This document shows positions 1 to 8,422 of a stretch of DNA of 64,000 nt, one piece after another. Position 1 is the first letter of the stretch. Each line of letters starts with the position of its first letter. A program made the translations under genes and the position numbers. The notes under the pieces are model-generated. The model did not search any database and was not told the origin of the DNA. It saw nothing but the letters and a program-made list of their open reading frames with translations. The DNA lies in assembly GCF_000376245.1 (NCBI RefSeq), contig NZ_AQXM01000063.1, forward strand, positions 1 through 64,000, in the 5' to 3' direction. The DNA is from Acaricomes phytoseiuli DSM 14247 (lineage in GTDB: Bacteria > Actinomycetota > Actinomycetes > Actinomycetales > Micrococcaceae).

Positions 1-275
1 CTGTCGGCGATAGCTACGATAACGCCCTCGCTGAGACGATCAACGGGCTGTATAAAACCGAGCTGATCAAACCGGGCAAGCCCTGGCGAAACCTCGAAGA
101 GATCGAGATCGCGACGGCTGAATGGGTTGATTGGTACAACCACCATCGCCTCTACGAGCACTGCGGAGACATCCCACCGGCAGAACTCGAAGCAGACCCC
201 TACGCTAAAACCACAGCCCAACAACCCGTTGAGCTGACCGTTTGAGAAACCCTCCGGACACACCGGGGCGATTCA
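1..275 (+). mobile_element. Right end of an IS3-family insertion sequence (partial)
   Basis: The left part lies outside the window. What remains is the 3' end of the transposase gene followed by about 30 bases that read as a right terminal inverted repeat. On the reverse strand this repeat begins TGAATCGCCCCGGTGTGTCC, and the element ends in CA at 274-275, the usual IS3-type 5'-TG...CA-3' terminus. The adjoining DNA from 276 is a host gene read on the minus strand, so the element has inserted into coding sequence. The target duplication cannot be checked without the left end. Confidence 0.82.
3..245 (+). CDS. IS3-family transposase (OrfB), C-terminal part
   Basis: The last 80 residues of a DDE integrase-type transposase, open from the window edge to a TGA at 243-245. 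The segment has the OrfB signature GDSYDNALAETINGLYKTEL, then WVDWYNHHRLYEHCGDIPP, which carries the final part of the rve catalytic core including the third acidic residue (the E of LAET). The enzyme cuts and joins IS ends through a circular intermediate. The N-terminal half and OrfA (helix-turn-helix) lie upstream of the window. The gene looks undamaged in the visible part, so the copy may be active. Confidence 0.9.
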   Translation, partial: VGDSYDNALAETINGLYKTELIKPGKPWRNLEEIEIATAEWVDWYNHHRLYEHCGDIPPAELEADPYAKTTAQQPVELTV

Positions 276-456
276 TGAAGCTCACACGGTTTTCGTTGGG
301 CATCGTCAAAGGAGTGCTGGTAGGAGTGTCTGCAGAACTGTGGGCCGGTGTGTTCATACGAGCATTTGCCGCCAGGCTAACACCAAGGGTCAGCGCCGCT
401 GCCACTCCAACAACAATCGCCCCCACTTCGATTTCTTCACTCTTGTATTTTACCAA
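276..456 (-). pseudogene. Small membrane-protein gene truncated by the IS element
   Basis: On the minus strand a TTG at 456 opens a frame with one hydrophobic segment (VGAIVVGVAAALTLGVSLAA, about residues 11-30) followed by a Ser/Thr/Pro-rich tail. The frame then runs straight into the IS end at 275, so the original C-terminus is lost and the last residues of the open frame are encoded by the IS. The frame stays open upstream to about 554 but shows no ATG or GTG, so the true start is unclear. I do not recognise the family. A single-pass membrane or secreted protein is all the sequence supports. Confidence 0.45.
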
Positions 457-600
457 GCAGTTCGGCCTGATCTGGATGCCGCTGAGTGCCCCTTGCTGCC
501 AGGGGTTCTTCAGACCCCAGTCGCAGGAACCGTTGGTTCCCGGTGAGGAGACGCATCAGCTTTACGGGCACGAAGCGCGGGGGTAGATTGAGATCATGAT

Positions 601-622
601 GATGTTACTCGCTAGTAACATC
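601..622. promoter_or_regulatory. Perfect 9-bp inverted repeat (TetR-type operator candidate)
   Basis: GATGTTACT and AGTAACATC face each other across the four bases CGCT, 36 bases before the first ATG of the acyl-CoA dehydrogenase gene. The size, A/T content and symmetry fit operators of TetR-family acyl-CoA regulators. The sequence differs from the repeats near the TetR gene at 18.8-19.5 kb, so a different regulator is likely. The regulator itself is not identified. Confidence 0.5.
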
Positions 623-660
623 GCCCGGAACTCAAGATCAACCCAAGATAAGAGGTCATG

Positions 661-1848
661 ATGGCCGCGACGGTCGATGCGAATAACCTTCCTTATGCGG
701 ATGGCGATTTCTACGCCTTCGAGCAGTTGCTCAGCGATGCTGAGCGCGAACGGTTGCAAGAGGTGCGGGATTTCCTGGCGAAGGAAGTCAAGCCGATCGC
801 CGCGGATTACTGGAACCGGGCGGAGTTCCCGATGGAGCTCATTCCGAAGATCGCCGAGCTGGACGTGATGAGCCCGGTCCGCAGGCAGGGTCACAGCAAT
901 CTTTTCGCGGGGCTCCTGCACGCTGAGTTCACCCGTGCAGACACTTCTTTCGCCACTTTCATGGGCGTCCACGACGGGCTTTTCACCGGCTCGCTCGAGC
1001 TGTTGGCCTCCGACGAGCAGAAAGAGCGCTGGCTTCCGGATGTCTATGCGATGAAGAAGATCGGAGCTTTCGGGCTCACCGAGCCCCTGGGTGGCTCGGA
1101 CGTTGCCGGCGGCACTCGTACGACGGCGACCCGCGATGGCGACCACTGGGTGCTCAACGGTGCCAAGCGCTGGATCGGCAATGCGACGTTCTCCGACTGG
1201 GTAGTGATTTACGCCCGGGATGTCGCCGATAACCAGGTGAAGGCCTTCCTCGTGGATACCGCGACGGAGGGTTATCGGGCCAGCAAGATCGAGAATAAGA
1301 TTTCCCTGCGCTCGGTCCAGAATGCGGATATCACTCTGGAGAACGTGATGGTTCCCGACGAGTTCAAGCTGGCGCATGGAAACAGTTTCAAGGACACGAA
1401 CCGGGTGCTCAAGGTCACTCGCCTCGCGGTCGCCTGGCAGGCTGTGGGTCAGCAGCTGGCAGCTTTCGACATTGCTCGCCGCTATGCTGTGGAGCGCATG
1501 CAGTTCGGCCGCCCGCTGGCCTCTTTCCAGCTGGTTCAAGAGCAGCTCACCCAGATCCTGGGCAACGCTGTCGCGTCAACCGGAATGATGGTTCGGCTCG
1601 CCCAGCTCGAAGATGCAGGGCAGGCCAAGGACGAGCAGTCCGCCTTGGCCAAAGCCTTCACCACAGCACGGATGCGCGAATCGGTGGCCATCGGCAGGAG
1701 CCTGCTGGGCGGTAACGGCATCGTCACCGACTATGAGATGGCCAAGGTCTTTGCCGATGCGGAAGCGATCTACTCGTATGAAGGCACCTACGAGATCAAC
1801 GCACTCGTCACGGGCAGGTCGATCACGGGAATCTCCGCGATCGTCTGA
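661..1848 (+). CDS. Acyl-CoA dehydrogenase, glutaryl-CoA dehydrogenase-like
   Basis: FAD enzyme that introduces a 2,3-double bond into an acyl-CoA and passes electrons to electron-transfer flavoprotein. The 395-residue product has the three-domain acyl-CoA dehydrogenase layout: an N-terminal helical domain, the FAD/substrate motif AFGLTEPLGGSDVAGG near residue 140, and a C-terminal helical domain with RMQFGRPLASFQLVQ and the GGNGI motif. The general base is the Glu of SYEGTYEIN near residue 374, the position used by glutaryl-CoA and medium-chain enzymes. Overall it resembles the GcdH subgroup (lysine/tryptophan breakdown), but the substrate cannot be read with certainty. ATG 661 is preferred over ATG 658 because it sits five bases after AAGAGG. 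It is monocistronic and converges with the next gene, overlapping it by 26 bases. A dyad operator candidate lies upstream. Confidence 0.88.
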   Translation: MAATVDANNLPYADGDFYAFEQLLSDAERERLQEVRDFLAKEVKPIAADYWNRAEFPMELIPKIAELDVMSPVRRQGHSNLFAGLLHAEFTRADTSFATFMGVHDGLFTGSLELLASDEQKERWLPDVYAMKKIGAFGLTEPLGGSDVAGGTRTTATRDGDHWVLNGAKRWIGNATFSDWVVIYARDVADNQVKAFLVDTATEGYRASKIENKISLRSVQNADITLENVMVPDEFKLAHGNSFKDTNRVLKVTRLAVAWQAVGQQLAAFDIARRYAVERMQFGRPLASFQLVQEQLTQILGNAVASTGMMVRLAQLEDAGQAKDEQSALAKAFTTARMRESVAIGRSLLGGNGIVTDYEMAKVFADAEAIYSYEGTYEINALVTGRSITGISAIV

Positions 1849-2464
1849 GCGGCGGATGCGAAGAGGTCGGGGCGGCTAGCGGTAAGAGCACCGAACGCCT
1901 GAGCTCACCGAGCAAGCCGAGAGGGTCGCGGTAATCTCCGTTGTCTCGCACGCCCCAGTGCAAACAGCTCCGCGGCGAGCAGTGCCCGAACTCGCTGATC
2001 CCGATATCGGCGATCCGCTCTTCCTCTCGAACGGAGGTGCCTGCGGGAACCGCCGCGGCGACTGGTTCGAAGCTGCTTAATAGACCATCCTGATGCTCAA
2101 CCGTGATCACTCCCCGATTCACCACCCAGCCGGAGAAGATCACGAGCCCGTTAGCGGGGGAGCGGATGGTGCTGCCTGGTGCCCCGGCTAAATCGACGCC
2201 GCGATGCCCTGGCAACCAGGGTTGGGCCGGTTGTTTAAAGCTCTCGAGCACTTCCGGGCGAGGGCGGAGCGGCCAGCTCCAGCCGGCTCGTGACGTAACA
2301 GCAGCGCCATCAGCCCGCCCAGAAGTGTCAGAGCCGGAGGAGATCGAGTAGCTGAGGCCAGCCGCGATCTCGCCATAAGTCGGCCAGGCTAACAGTCCGC
2401 TCAGCACCATTGCCGTGAGCGCCAGTACCGGCTGTAAGGAGACTGGCGGTAAGGAGAAAGGCAT
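1823..2464 (-). CDS. Secreted M23-type peptidase, variant HxH motif
   Basis: A 213-residue protein with an N-terminal hydrophobic export segment (about residues 8-26) and one LytM/lysostaphin-like domain at about 75-190. Zinc ligands are visible in PGHRGVDLAG (His and Asp). The second ligand block, normally HLHFG, reads SCLHWGV, so the first His of HxH is replaced by Cys. The same CLHWG form is, as I recall, common in the M23 protein encoded next to rpsB in actinobacteria, so it is probably a lineage feature and not damage. Likely role: cutting or binding peptidoglycan peptides outside the membrane. It is divergent from rpsB with a 400-base spacer. The 3' end overlaps the dehydrogenase gene. 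Confidence 0.85.
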   Translation of the reverse strand: MPFSLPPVSLQPVLALTAMVLSGLLAWPTYGEIAAGLSYSISSGSDTSGRADGAAVTSRAGWSWPLRPRPEVLESFKQPAQPWLPGHRGVDLAGAPGSTIRSPANGLVIFSGWVVNRGVITVEHQDGLLSSFEPVAAAVPAGTSVREEERIADIGISEFGHCSPRSCLHWGVRDNGDYRDPLGLLGELRRSVLLPLAAPTSSHPPLRRSRRFP

Positions 2465-2584
2465 AGAAGCATCTTGCTATCGGGTTGCCCGCAACGGACC
2501 CTTTCTGCCCGCCGATGTGGACAGTGCCCGGCTAGTGCCCGGCTGAGCTCCGAAGCGGCGCCGGGAACTGCGCCGTAGCCGAGG

Positions 2585-2613
2585 TGAACTAGTTCCTCCG
2601 AGCAAGGTATGAT
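2585..2613 (+). promoter_or_regulatory. Candidate rpsB promoter in a 400-base gap
   Basis: The gap 2465-2864 has no credible gene. TATGAT at 2608-2613 would serve as a -10 box, with TGAACT at 2585-2590 as a weak -35 box 17 bases before it. Transcription from here would give a leader of about 245 bases before rpsB, room for autogenous control by S2, although I could not recognise a known rpsB leader fold. The assignment rests on spacing and hexamers alone. Confidence 0.35.
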
Positions 2614-2864
2614 GATCTCAGCGACATTATGCGCACATTGCAGTAGGAGCATTGCATTACAGAGCACGGCTCCGGTGCAGAGTGGGCTACGTCGACTACG
2701 CGCACTCGTCTCCAGGATCGCAATGCCTGACGCGATGCTGGGCCGAGCCCCTTCGGTGTCCTGACCGATTGCTGAATCCGCACGGAGACAGTCGTCAGCA
2801 GGGAGTAAGGGCAAGGCCGGGTGCCAGGAATAACCGTAAACTACAGACACTAAGGAGCGTCGGC

Positions 2865-3749
2865 ATGCCCGTCGTCACCATGCGCCAGCTGCTAGACAGC
2901 GGCGTTCATTTCGGTCACCAGACCCGTCGTTGGAACCCGAAGATGAAGCGTTTCATCTTTACCGAGCGCAACGGTATCTACATCATCGATCTGCAGCAGT
3001 CGCTGTCCTACATCGACCGCGCTTTCGAGTTCATCAAGGCCACCGTAGCCCACGGCGGAACGGTGCTCTTCGTCGGCACCAAGAAGCAGGCGCAGGAAGC
3101 CATCGCGGAGCAGGCCACTCGGGTCGGCCAGCCCTACGTCAACCACCGCTGGCTCGGTGGCATGTTGACGAACTTCCAGACCGTCTCCAAGCGGATCCAG
3201 CGCATGAAAGAGCTCGAGGAGATCGACTTTGACGATGTCGCTGGCTCCGGCCACACCAAGAAGGAACTGCTTCTACTCAAGCGCGAGCTCACCAAGCTGG
3301 AAGGCAACCTCGGCGGTATCCGGAACTTGAACAAGGTTCCCTCGGCGATCTGGATCGTCGACACCAAGAAAGAGCACCTGGCCATCGATGAGGCCAAGAA
3401 GCTCAACATCCCTGTTGTGGCGATCCTGGACACCAACTGCGATCCCGATGAGGTCGATTTCCCGATCCCCGGCAATGACGACGCGATCCGCTCCGTCAAC
3501 CTGCTGACCCGGGTGATCGCTGATGCCGTGGCAGAAGGCCTGATCGCCCGCAACACCAAGTCCTCAGGTGAGGGCGACGGCGCTGCTGCCGAGCCGATGG
3601 CCGAATGGGAGCGAGAGCTGCTCGAAGGCTCCGCCGCCGCAACAGAGGAGAACGCTGCCGAGGCTGCCACTGAAGCCGCTGCTGCTGATGCAACTGCTGA
3701 AGCCGCTAGCGAAGTCGCCTCGGAAGAAACTCCGGAAAAAGACAGCTGA
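2865..3749 (+). CDS. rpsB: 30S ribosomal protein S2
   Basis: Structural protein of the small ribosomal subunit that binds late, near S1 and the 16S 3' domain. The 294-residue product opens with [20 protein letters not shown] and carries the family signatures [30 protein letters not shown] and ILDTNCDP. The C-terminal 45 residues are an Ala/Glu/Thr-rich tail, typical of actinobacterial S2. ATG 2865 is set by AAGGAG at 2852-2857; an open frame extends further upstream but lacks conservation. It is followed by a strong hairpin and then tsf, the standard rpsB-tsf pairing. Confidence 0.98.
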   Translation: MPVVTMRQLLDSGVHFGHQTRRWNPKMKRFIFTERNGIYIIDLQQSLSYIDRAFEFIKATVAHGGTVLFVGTKKQAQEAIAEQATRVGQPYVNHRWLGGMLTNFQTVSKRIQRMKELEEIDFDDVAGSGHTKKELLLLKRELTKLEGNLGGIRNLNKVPSAIWIVDTKKEHLAIDEAKKLNIPVVAILDTNCDPDEVDFPIPGNDDAIRSVNLLTRVIADAVAEGLIARNTKSSGEGDGAAAEPMAEWERELLEGSAAATEENAAEAATEAAAADATAEAASEVASEETPEKDS

Positions 3750-3761
3750 TTCTGGCCGCGG

Positions 3762-3791
3762 GCCGGCTCCAGTCTGAGTGCTGGAGCCGGC
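3762..3791 (+). terminator. GC-rich hairpin between rpsB and tsf
   Basis: Perfect 11-base arms (GCCGGCTCCAG and its complement) around an 8-base loop, 12 bases after the rpsB stop. No U-run follows, so it may attenuate or stabilise the rpsB message instead of ending it, allowing different S2 and EF-Ts levels. Confidence 0.6.
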
Positions 3792-3917
3792 TCCGGTGAC
3801 TGGGTTCAGGACGAGATATCCGTGGGCCCGCTGCTATGAGACATAACGATCCGACTAACCCGCGATCTCAATTTACGATCTGAATTCACGATCCGAATCC
3901 GATAGGAGTTCACTCAT

Positions 3918-4772
3918 ATGGCGAACTACACCGCCGCTGATATCAAGGCTCTGCGCGAGCGCACCGGCGCTGGCATGATGGATGTCAAGAAGGCACTGGA
4001 CGAGGCTAATGGGGATGCCGAGAAAGCCCTCGAGCTGATCCGCATCAAAGGACTCAAGGGTGCTACCAAGCGCGAAGGCCGCTCCACCGCTGAAGGCCTC
4101 GTTGCGGCATCGGTGGAGACCGTCGAAACCGGCCAGGTAGGCGTGATGGTCGAGGTCAACTGTGAGACCGACTTCGTTGCCAAATCCGCTCCGTTCATTG
4201 AGTTCGCTCAGGATGTGCTCGATGCCGCAGCGGCTTCTGGCGCTGAGGACACCGAGGCCCTGCTGGCTTACGAGGTTGAGGGCAAGCCGCTCTCCGAGCG
4301 CGTTGTCGAAGCCGGTGCGCGACTGGGCGAGAAAGTCATGGTACGGCGCCTGGCCCGGGTCACCGGCCCTGTGGTGGATGCTTACCTGCACAAGACCTCC
4401 AAGGATCTGCCCGCTCAGGTGGGCGTGCTGTTCGCGGTAGAGGGCGCTGGGGAGTCGGATGCTGTAGCAGCTGCCGCTCACGATGTAGCCGTCCACATCG
4501 CGGCGCTTTCGCCGAACTACCTCAGCCGGGACGAGATCCCCTCCGATGTGGTCGACAGCGAGCGTCGCATCGCCGACGAGACCGCCCGGGCCGAGGGTAA
4601 GCCGGAGGCCGCTCTGCCGAAGATCATCGAAGGCCGCCTGACCGGCTTCTTCAAGGAGAACGCGCTGCTGGATCAGCCGTTCGCCAAGGATTCCAAGCAG
4701 AGCGTCGCCCAGGTTCTTGAAGCCGCAGGCGCTCAGGGCGTTGCCTTCGCTCGGTTCCGCGTTGGAGCCTGA
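3918..4772 (+). CDS. tsf: Elongation factor Ts
   Basis: Nucleotide-exchange factor that releases GDP from EF-Tu in the cytoplasm. The 284-residue product has the N-terminal UBA-like module with MANYTAADIKALRERTGAGM (family signature 1: LRERTGAGMMDVKKAL), the core signature EVNCETDFVAKS, and the C-terminal dimerisation region. Length fits the family. ATG 3918 is eight bases after AGGAG. It lies 168 bases after rpsB, beyond a hairpin, and ends just before a 15-bp perfect stem. Confidence 0.98.
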   Translation: MANYTAADIKALRERTGAGMMDVKKALDEANGDAEKALELIRIKGLKGATKREGRSTAEGLVAASVETVETGQVGVMVEVNCETDFVAKSAPFIEFAQDVLDAAAASGAEDTEALLAYEVEGKPLSERVVEAGARLGEKVMVRRLARVTGPVVDAYLHKTSKDLPAQVGVLFAVEGAGESDAVAAAAHDVAVHIAALSPNYLSRDEIPSDVVDSERRIADETARAEGKPEAALPKIIEGRLTGFFKENALLDQPFAKDSKQSVAQVLEAAGAQGVAFARFRVGA

Positions 4773-4802
4773 AACGCATCGCGAGTGAATTGACGTTCCA
4801 AT

Positions 4803-4838
4803 AGTGGGGCTGGTACCGGATTGGGTACCAGCCCCACT
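4803..4838 (+). terminator. Intrinsic-type terminator after tsf
   Basis: Perfect 15-base arms (AGTGGGGCTGGTACC and complement) with a six-base loop, 30 bases downstream of the tsf stop, followed by GTCATCTC. The U-tract is poor, as for other hairpins in this window. It most likely ends the rpsB-tsf unit before pyrH. Confidence 0.8.
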
Positions 4839-5029
4839 GTCATCTCACCGCAGCGCGCGTTCAGCCGACGGTATTTCCATCGATCTGCGGACGCGCGATA
4901 CGCTGGCTCAAGCACCTGCTGCGCCGAGGTACGGTAAGCCGCTCCGGTCACCGGGCCGGGGCCCCGGTGTCATTGGGCAAGCAACCTATCGGGTCATCAA
5001 CAGAGTGCCCGTCAGAGACAGGATCATTG

Positions 5030-5797
5030 ATGGAGCAGAGCCTCACCAACCCCACCGCCTTCGAGACCGCCATACCAGCGGCTTCTGAGACATCCGGTAA
5101 GCGCCGGGTGCTGCTCAAGCTCTCCGGCGAGGTCTTCGGCGGCGGGAAGCTGGGCGTCGACCCCGCGACCGTCCGGGGCATCGCCGAGCAGATCGCGGTC
5201 ACCGTCGGTGAGGTCGAAGTGGCTATCGTCGTCGGCGGCGGGAACTTCTTCCGGGGAGCGGAGCTCAGCCAGTCTGGTATGGACCGCTCCCGGGCCGATT
5301 ACATGGGCATGCTCGGCACGGTGATGAACTGCCTGGCCCTCCAGGATTTCCTGGAACAGGCCGGCGTGGACACCCGGGTGCAGAGCGCGATCACCATGGG
5401 CCAGGTGGCCGAGGCCTATATTCCACGCCGGGCGATCCGCCACCTGGAGAAGGACCGGGTCGTGATCTTCGGCGCTGGCGTGGGCCTGCCTTATTTCTCC
5501 ACTGACACGGTGGCCGCACAGCGCGCCCTGGAAGTGCATGCGGATATCGTGCTCATGGCCAAGAGCGGCGTCGATGGCGTTTACACCGCTGATCCGCGGA
5601 AAGACGCTCAGGCTGTCAAGCTCGATCACCTCAGCTACGATGAGGCGCTGCAGCGCGATATCCGGGTGCTGGATCAGACTGCTTTCAGTCTCTGCAAGGA
5701 CAACAAGCTCGACATGTTGGTCTTCGGTATGGAGGGCGAAGGCAATGTCACCGGCGCTATCCGGGGTGAGAATCTTGGCACCATGGTGACCCCGTAA
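5030..5797 (+). CDS. pyrH: UMP kinase
   Basis: Converts UMP to UDP with ATP, the committed step to pyrimidine nucleotides. The 255-residue product is an amino-acid-kinase fold protein: phosphate-binding [15 protein letters not shown] near residue 25, then [11 protein letters not shown], and the [12 protein letters not shown] motif of hexameric bacterial UMP kinases, followed by [14 protein letters not shown] and [15 protein letters not shown] 5030 gives about 22 residues before the conserved core; a GTG at 4967 would add 21 unconserved residues. The SD is weak (CAGGAT). It heads the pyrH-frr-cdsA run, the usual actinobacterial order. Confidence 0.96.
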   Translation: MEQSLTNPTAFETAIPAASETSGKRRVLLKLSGEVFGGGKLGVDPATVRGIAEQIAVTVGEVEVAIVVGGGNFFRGAELSQSGMDRSRADYMGMLGTVMNCLALQDFLEQAGVDTRVQSAITMGQVAEAYIPRRAIRHLEKDRVVIFGAGVGLPYFSTDTVAAQRALEVHADIVLMAKSGVDGVYTADPRKDAQAVKLDHLSYDEALQRDIRVLDQTAFSLCKDNKLDMLVFGMEGEGNVTGAIRGENLGTMVTP

Positions 5798-5892
5798 GAT
5801 TGACTTATACGGTGGTTGCCCGATGGTTGTCCGGCAGCTGCTGAGCGATAGCCGACCAGCATAGACTTGCACCGCAGGTTCAGGAGATAAAA

Positions 5893-6450
5893 GTGATCGA
5901 AGAGACCTTGCTCGAGGCCGAAGAGAAGATGGACAAGGCCGTAGAGGTGGCGAAAGAAGATTTCGGTGCGGTACGCACTGGCCGGGCAAACCCAGGGCTG
6001 TTCGCAAAAGTCATGGTGGACTATTACGGCACTCCCACCCCCTTGCAGCAGTTGGCTTCTTTCTCCGTTCCGGAGGCCCGGACCCTGATCATCAGCCCTT
6101 ACGACAAGAGCGCGATGAGCGATATCGAGAAGGCTCTGAGCAACTCGGAGGTGGGGGCGAATCCTTCGAACGACGGGCAGGTCATCCGGATCGTGATGCC
6201 CGAGCTCACTGAGGAACGCCGCCGGGATTACGTCAAGATCGTTCGCGGTAAAGCGGAGGAGGCCAAGGTTTCGGTGCGCAGCGTGCGCCGTAAAGCCAAG
6301 GAGACCCTGGATCGGTTGGTCAAAGACGGCGAGGTCAGCGAAGACGAAGGCGCTCGCGCCGAAAAAGAACTCGACGGGCAGACCAAAGCGCATACCGAGA
6401 CCATCGACGAACTGCTCAAGCGTAAAGAAGCAGAGCTGCTCGAAGTCTGA
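5893..6450 (+). CDS. frr: Ribosome recycling factor
   Basis: Splits post-termination ribosomes together with EF-G. The 185-residue product matches the family length and has [37 protein letters not shown] and the three-helix-bundle end [17 protein letters not shown] at 5893 is served by CAGGAG about eight bases before it. The stop overlaps the first base of the cdsA ATG, so the two are translationally coupled. Confidence 0.97.
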   Translation: MIEETLLEAEEKMDKAVEVAKEDFGAVRTGRANPGLFAKVMVDYYGTPTPLQQLASFSVPEARTLIISPYDKSAMSDIEKALSNSEVGANPSNDGQVIRIVMPELTEERRRDYVKIVRGKAEEAKVSVRSVRRKAKETLDRLVKDGEVSEDEGARAEKELDGQTKAHTETIDELLKRKEAELLEV

Positions 6451-7694
6451 TGAATCTCACCCCCGGCTCGGACCCTTCCGCTGCGCAGACCGGGCCAGCT
6501 GACACTGCTACTGGCCCGGAGGGCACGTCTATCCCTAGCCGTAGGGCATTACGGGCTGCTGAGCGGGCCGCGGAGCAGCAAGAAGCCCGGCGCGGTTCGC
6601 ATCGTGCCGTGGTCAGCCCGTCCCAGGCCTCGCCTGAGGGGCGGCGCGTGCCATCGCCCGGCCCATCCACGATTGCCGCTGAGTCGGCACCGGTTCCGGT
6701 AAAGACGGTGCTGGCTTCTACAGCGCCGGCAGATATTCCAGTTTCCTATACTGCTGTTTCTGCAGCTGAGGTTTCAGCCCGTCATATGCTCGCCTCCCCG
6801 GCGCCGTCCAAAAAGCGGGTGTCCCGGGCTGGGCGCAACCTGCCCGCCGCCATCGGGGTAGGCCTGGGGTTGCTCGCGATAGTACTCGTCGGGTTACTGG
6901 TCTATCCGCCGGCGTTCATGCTCATCGTGATCGCGGCTTCGGCTCTGGGCACCTGGGAAGTGCTGCGAGGATTCGCTCAGTACCGCATCACTGTGCCGGT
7001 GGCGCCGGTGGCGGTGGCCGTCCTGGGCATGCCGGTAGTGGCGTACTACGTCGGAGCCGAGGGGTTGGTTTTCGCTTTCATGGCCTGCTGCTTGGCTCTC
7101 TTCCTCTGGCGTCTGCTGGATGGCCGGCCGGGTGCCGCCCAGGGGGTTATGGCCGGAGTCTTCGTGGTGGCGTGGATTCCTTTTATGATCTGCTTCGTGC
7201 TGCTCATGCTGCGCGAGCAAAGCGGGCCCGCAACGTTCTTCTCCTTCAGCTCGGTATGGCCCAGCGAAGGTGCTCTGCGGGTGGTCACGGTGTTGCTCCT
7301 GGTGGTCGCGAACGACACCTTCGGGTACCTCATCGGAGTTCTTTTCGGTAAGCACCCCATGGCCCCCAAGGTCAGCCCCAAGAAGTCCTGGGAAGGCTTT
7401 GCCGGCTCAGTTGTCGGTGCCATGCTGGTGGGGACGCTCGTGGCGATATTCCTGCTTGATGAACCTTTCTGGTTCGGTATACTGCTCGCGTTCGTCGTCG
7501 TCGCCGCCGCGACTGCGGGAGACCTGGCTGAATCCATGGTCAAACGGGAACTGAAGATCAAGGATATGTCCAGCATCCTGCCGGGCCACGGCGGACTAAT
7601 GGACCGCCTGGATTCCATTCTCTTCGCGGCGCCGGCCTCATATCTGGCTTTCGAGCTCCTGGACCTGCTGCGCCAGGTAGGAGGCATCGGGTAA
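6450..7694 (+). CDS. cdsA: Phosphatidate cytidylyltransferase with long N-terminal extension
   Basis: Makes CDP-diacylglycerol from phosphatidic acid and CTP in the membrane, the branch point to phosphatidylglycerol, cardiolipin and phosphatidylinositol. The 414-residue product has about 120 hydrophilic residues, rich in Ala, Pro, Ser and Arg (SRRALRAAERAAEQQEARR), before the first membrane segment. About eight membrane helices follow, and the CDS family signature sits near the C-terminus (SMVKRELKIKDMSSILPGHG then GLMDRLDS). Ordinary CdsA has about 270-300 residues, so the extension is notable, though I believe similar tails occur in other actinobacteria. The start overlaps frr by one base. 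Confidence 0.95.
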   Translation: MNLTPGSDPSAAQTGPADTATGPEGTSIPSRRALRAAERAAEQQEARRGSHRAVVSPSQASPEGRRVPSPGPSTIAAESAPVPVKTVLASTAPADIPVSYTAVSAAEVSARHMLASPAPSKKRVSRAGRNLPAAIGVGLGLLAIVLVGLLVYPPAFMLIVIAASALGTWEVLRGFAQYRITVPVAPVAVAVLGMPVVAYYVGAEGLVFAFMACCLALFLWRLLDGRPGAAQGVMAGVFVVAWIPFMICFVLLMLREQSGPATFFSFSSVWPSEGALRVVTVLLLVVANDTFGYLIGVLFGKHPMAPKVSPKKSWEGFAGSVVGAMLVGTLVAIFLLDEPFWFGILLAFVVVAAATAGDLAESMVKRELKIKDMSSILPGHGGLMDRLDSILFAAPASYLAFELLDLLRQVGGIG

Positions 7695-7825
7695 ATCCGC
7701 AGCATGTGGCCGGGACTGCCAGCTGAGGCGGGATCCGGCTTAGGATAGATCAAGAAGAAGTGTCCGTCAGCGTGTTCTGGTTCGTTCCAGGCCGAGGCGT
7801 ACGAGTAATCAGAGAGAATAACCGA

Positions 7826-8422
7826 GTGACAGATCTGACAGAAACCACCACGCGGCGGTCCCAGGGATCGCCTTTCACCAGGGTGGATCGAAAGACCTAC
7901 GGGTACAACATCAAGCAGGTGGATCACTTCCTGACGCAGGCCAGGGCTGTCTATACCTCTGGTGACTCGGAGCAGAAGTCGCTCAGCAGTCGGGACGTGC
8001 GGGGGACGACCTTTGATGCGGTGCGCGGTGGGTACGATCCGCAGGCCGTCGATGCAGCCCTGGACCGCTTGGAGGATGTCTTCGCTCGCCGCGAGCGGGA
8101 TCTGTTGATTGCGGAGCGCGGCGAAGAAGCCTGGCTCGCGCAGATCGGCCGTCTTTCCAGTGTGCTTAGGGCGCGTCTGCACCGCCCAGATGGGGATCGG
8201 TTTCGGCGGCCGACGAGCAAGAGCGCACGCAGCTATGCCGTCGCTGATGTGGATATGCTCTGCCATGAGCTGCTTGAGTACTTCGAACACGATCAGCCAC
8301 TCAGCGTTGGCTCCGTGCGCCGCGCCGCATTCGGCGCGGCCAAGGGCGCGGAAGGGTACGAAGAACAGCAGGTAGACGGCTTCCTGGACCGGATCATCGA
8401 ACTCATGGCCGCGATCGACTGA
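7826..8422 (+). CDS. DivIVA-domain repeat protein
   Basis: A 198-residue soluble protein with three copies of the short DivIVA-type motif in which an aromatic-Gly-Tyr stretch precedes a V-D-x-F/A-L-D helix: KTYGYNIKQVDHFLTQA near residue 24, GGYDPQAVDAALDRLED near 72, and EGYEEQQVDGFLDRIIE near 176. Such domains bind curved membrane or form filaments in cell-pole and septum proteins, but this one lacks the long coiled coil of Wag31/DivIVA. GTG 7826 is preferred because AGAGAG lies nine bases upstream; an earlier GTG at 7760 would add 22 residues of odd composition. It follows cdsA at 131 bases and overlaps the convergent symporter gene by 20 bases. Confidence 0.72.
   Translation: MTDLTETTTRRSQGSPFTRVDRKTYGYNIKQVDHFLTQARAVYTSGDSEQKSLSSRDVRGTTFDAVRGGYDPQAVDAALDRLEDVFARRERDLLIAERGEEAWLAQIGRLSSVLRARLHRPDGDRFRRPTSKSARSYAVADVDMLCHELLEYFEHDQPLSVGSVRRAAFGAAKGAEGYEEQQVDGFLDRIIELMAAID

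Noticed and set aside
562..1539. 325-codon minus-strand frame under the acyl-CoA dehydrogenase
   Set aside because: Antisense shadow of a clear enzyme; composition rich in Arg, Leu, His and Asp as expected for such frames.
2401..2850. 149-codon minus-strand frame upstream of rpsB
   Set aside because: Overlaps the M23 gene start, has no conserved look, and lies in the rpsB leader region.
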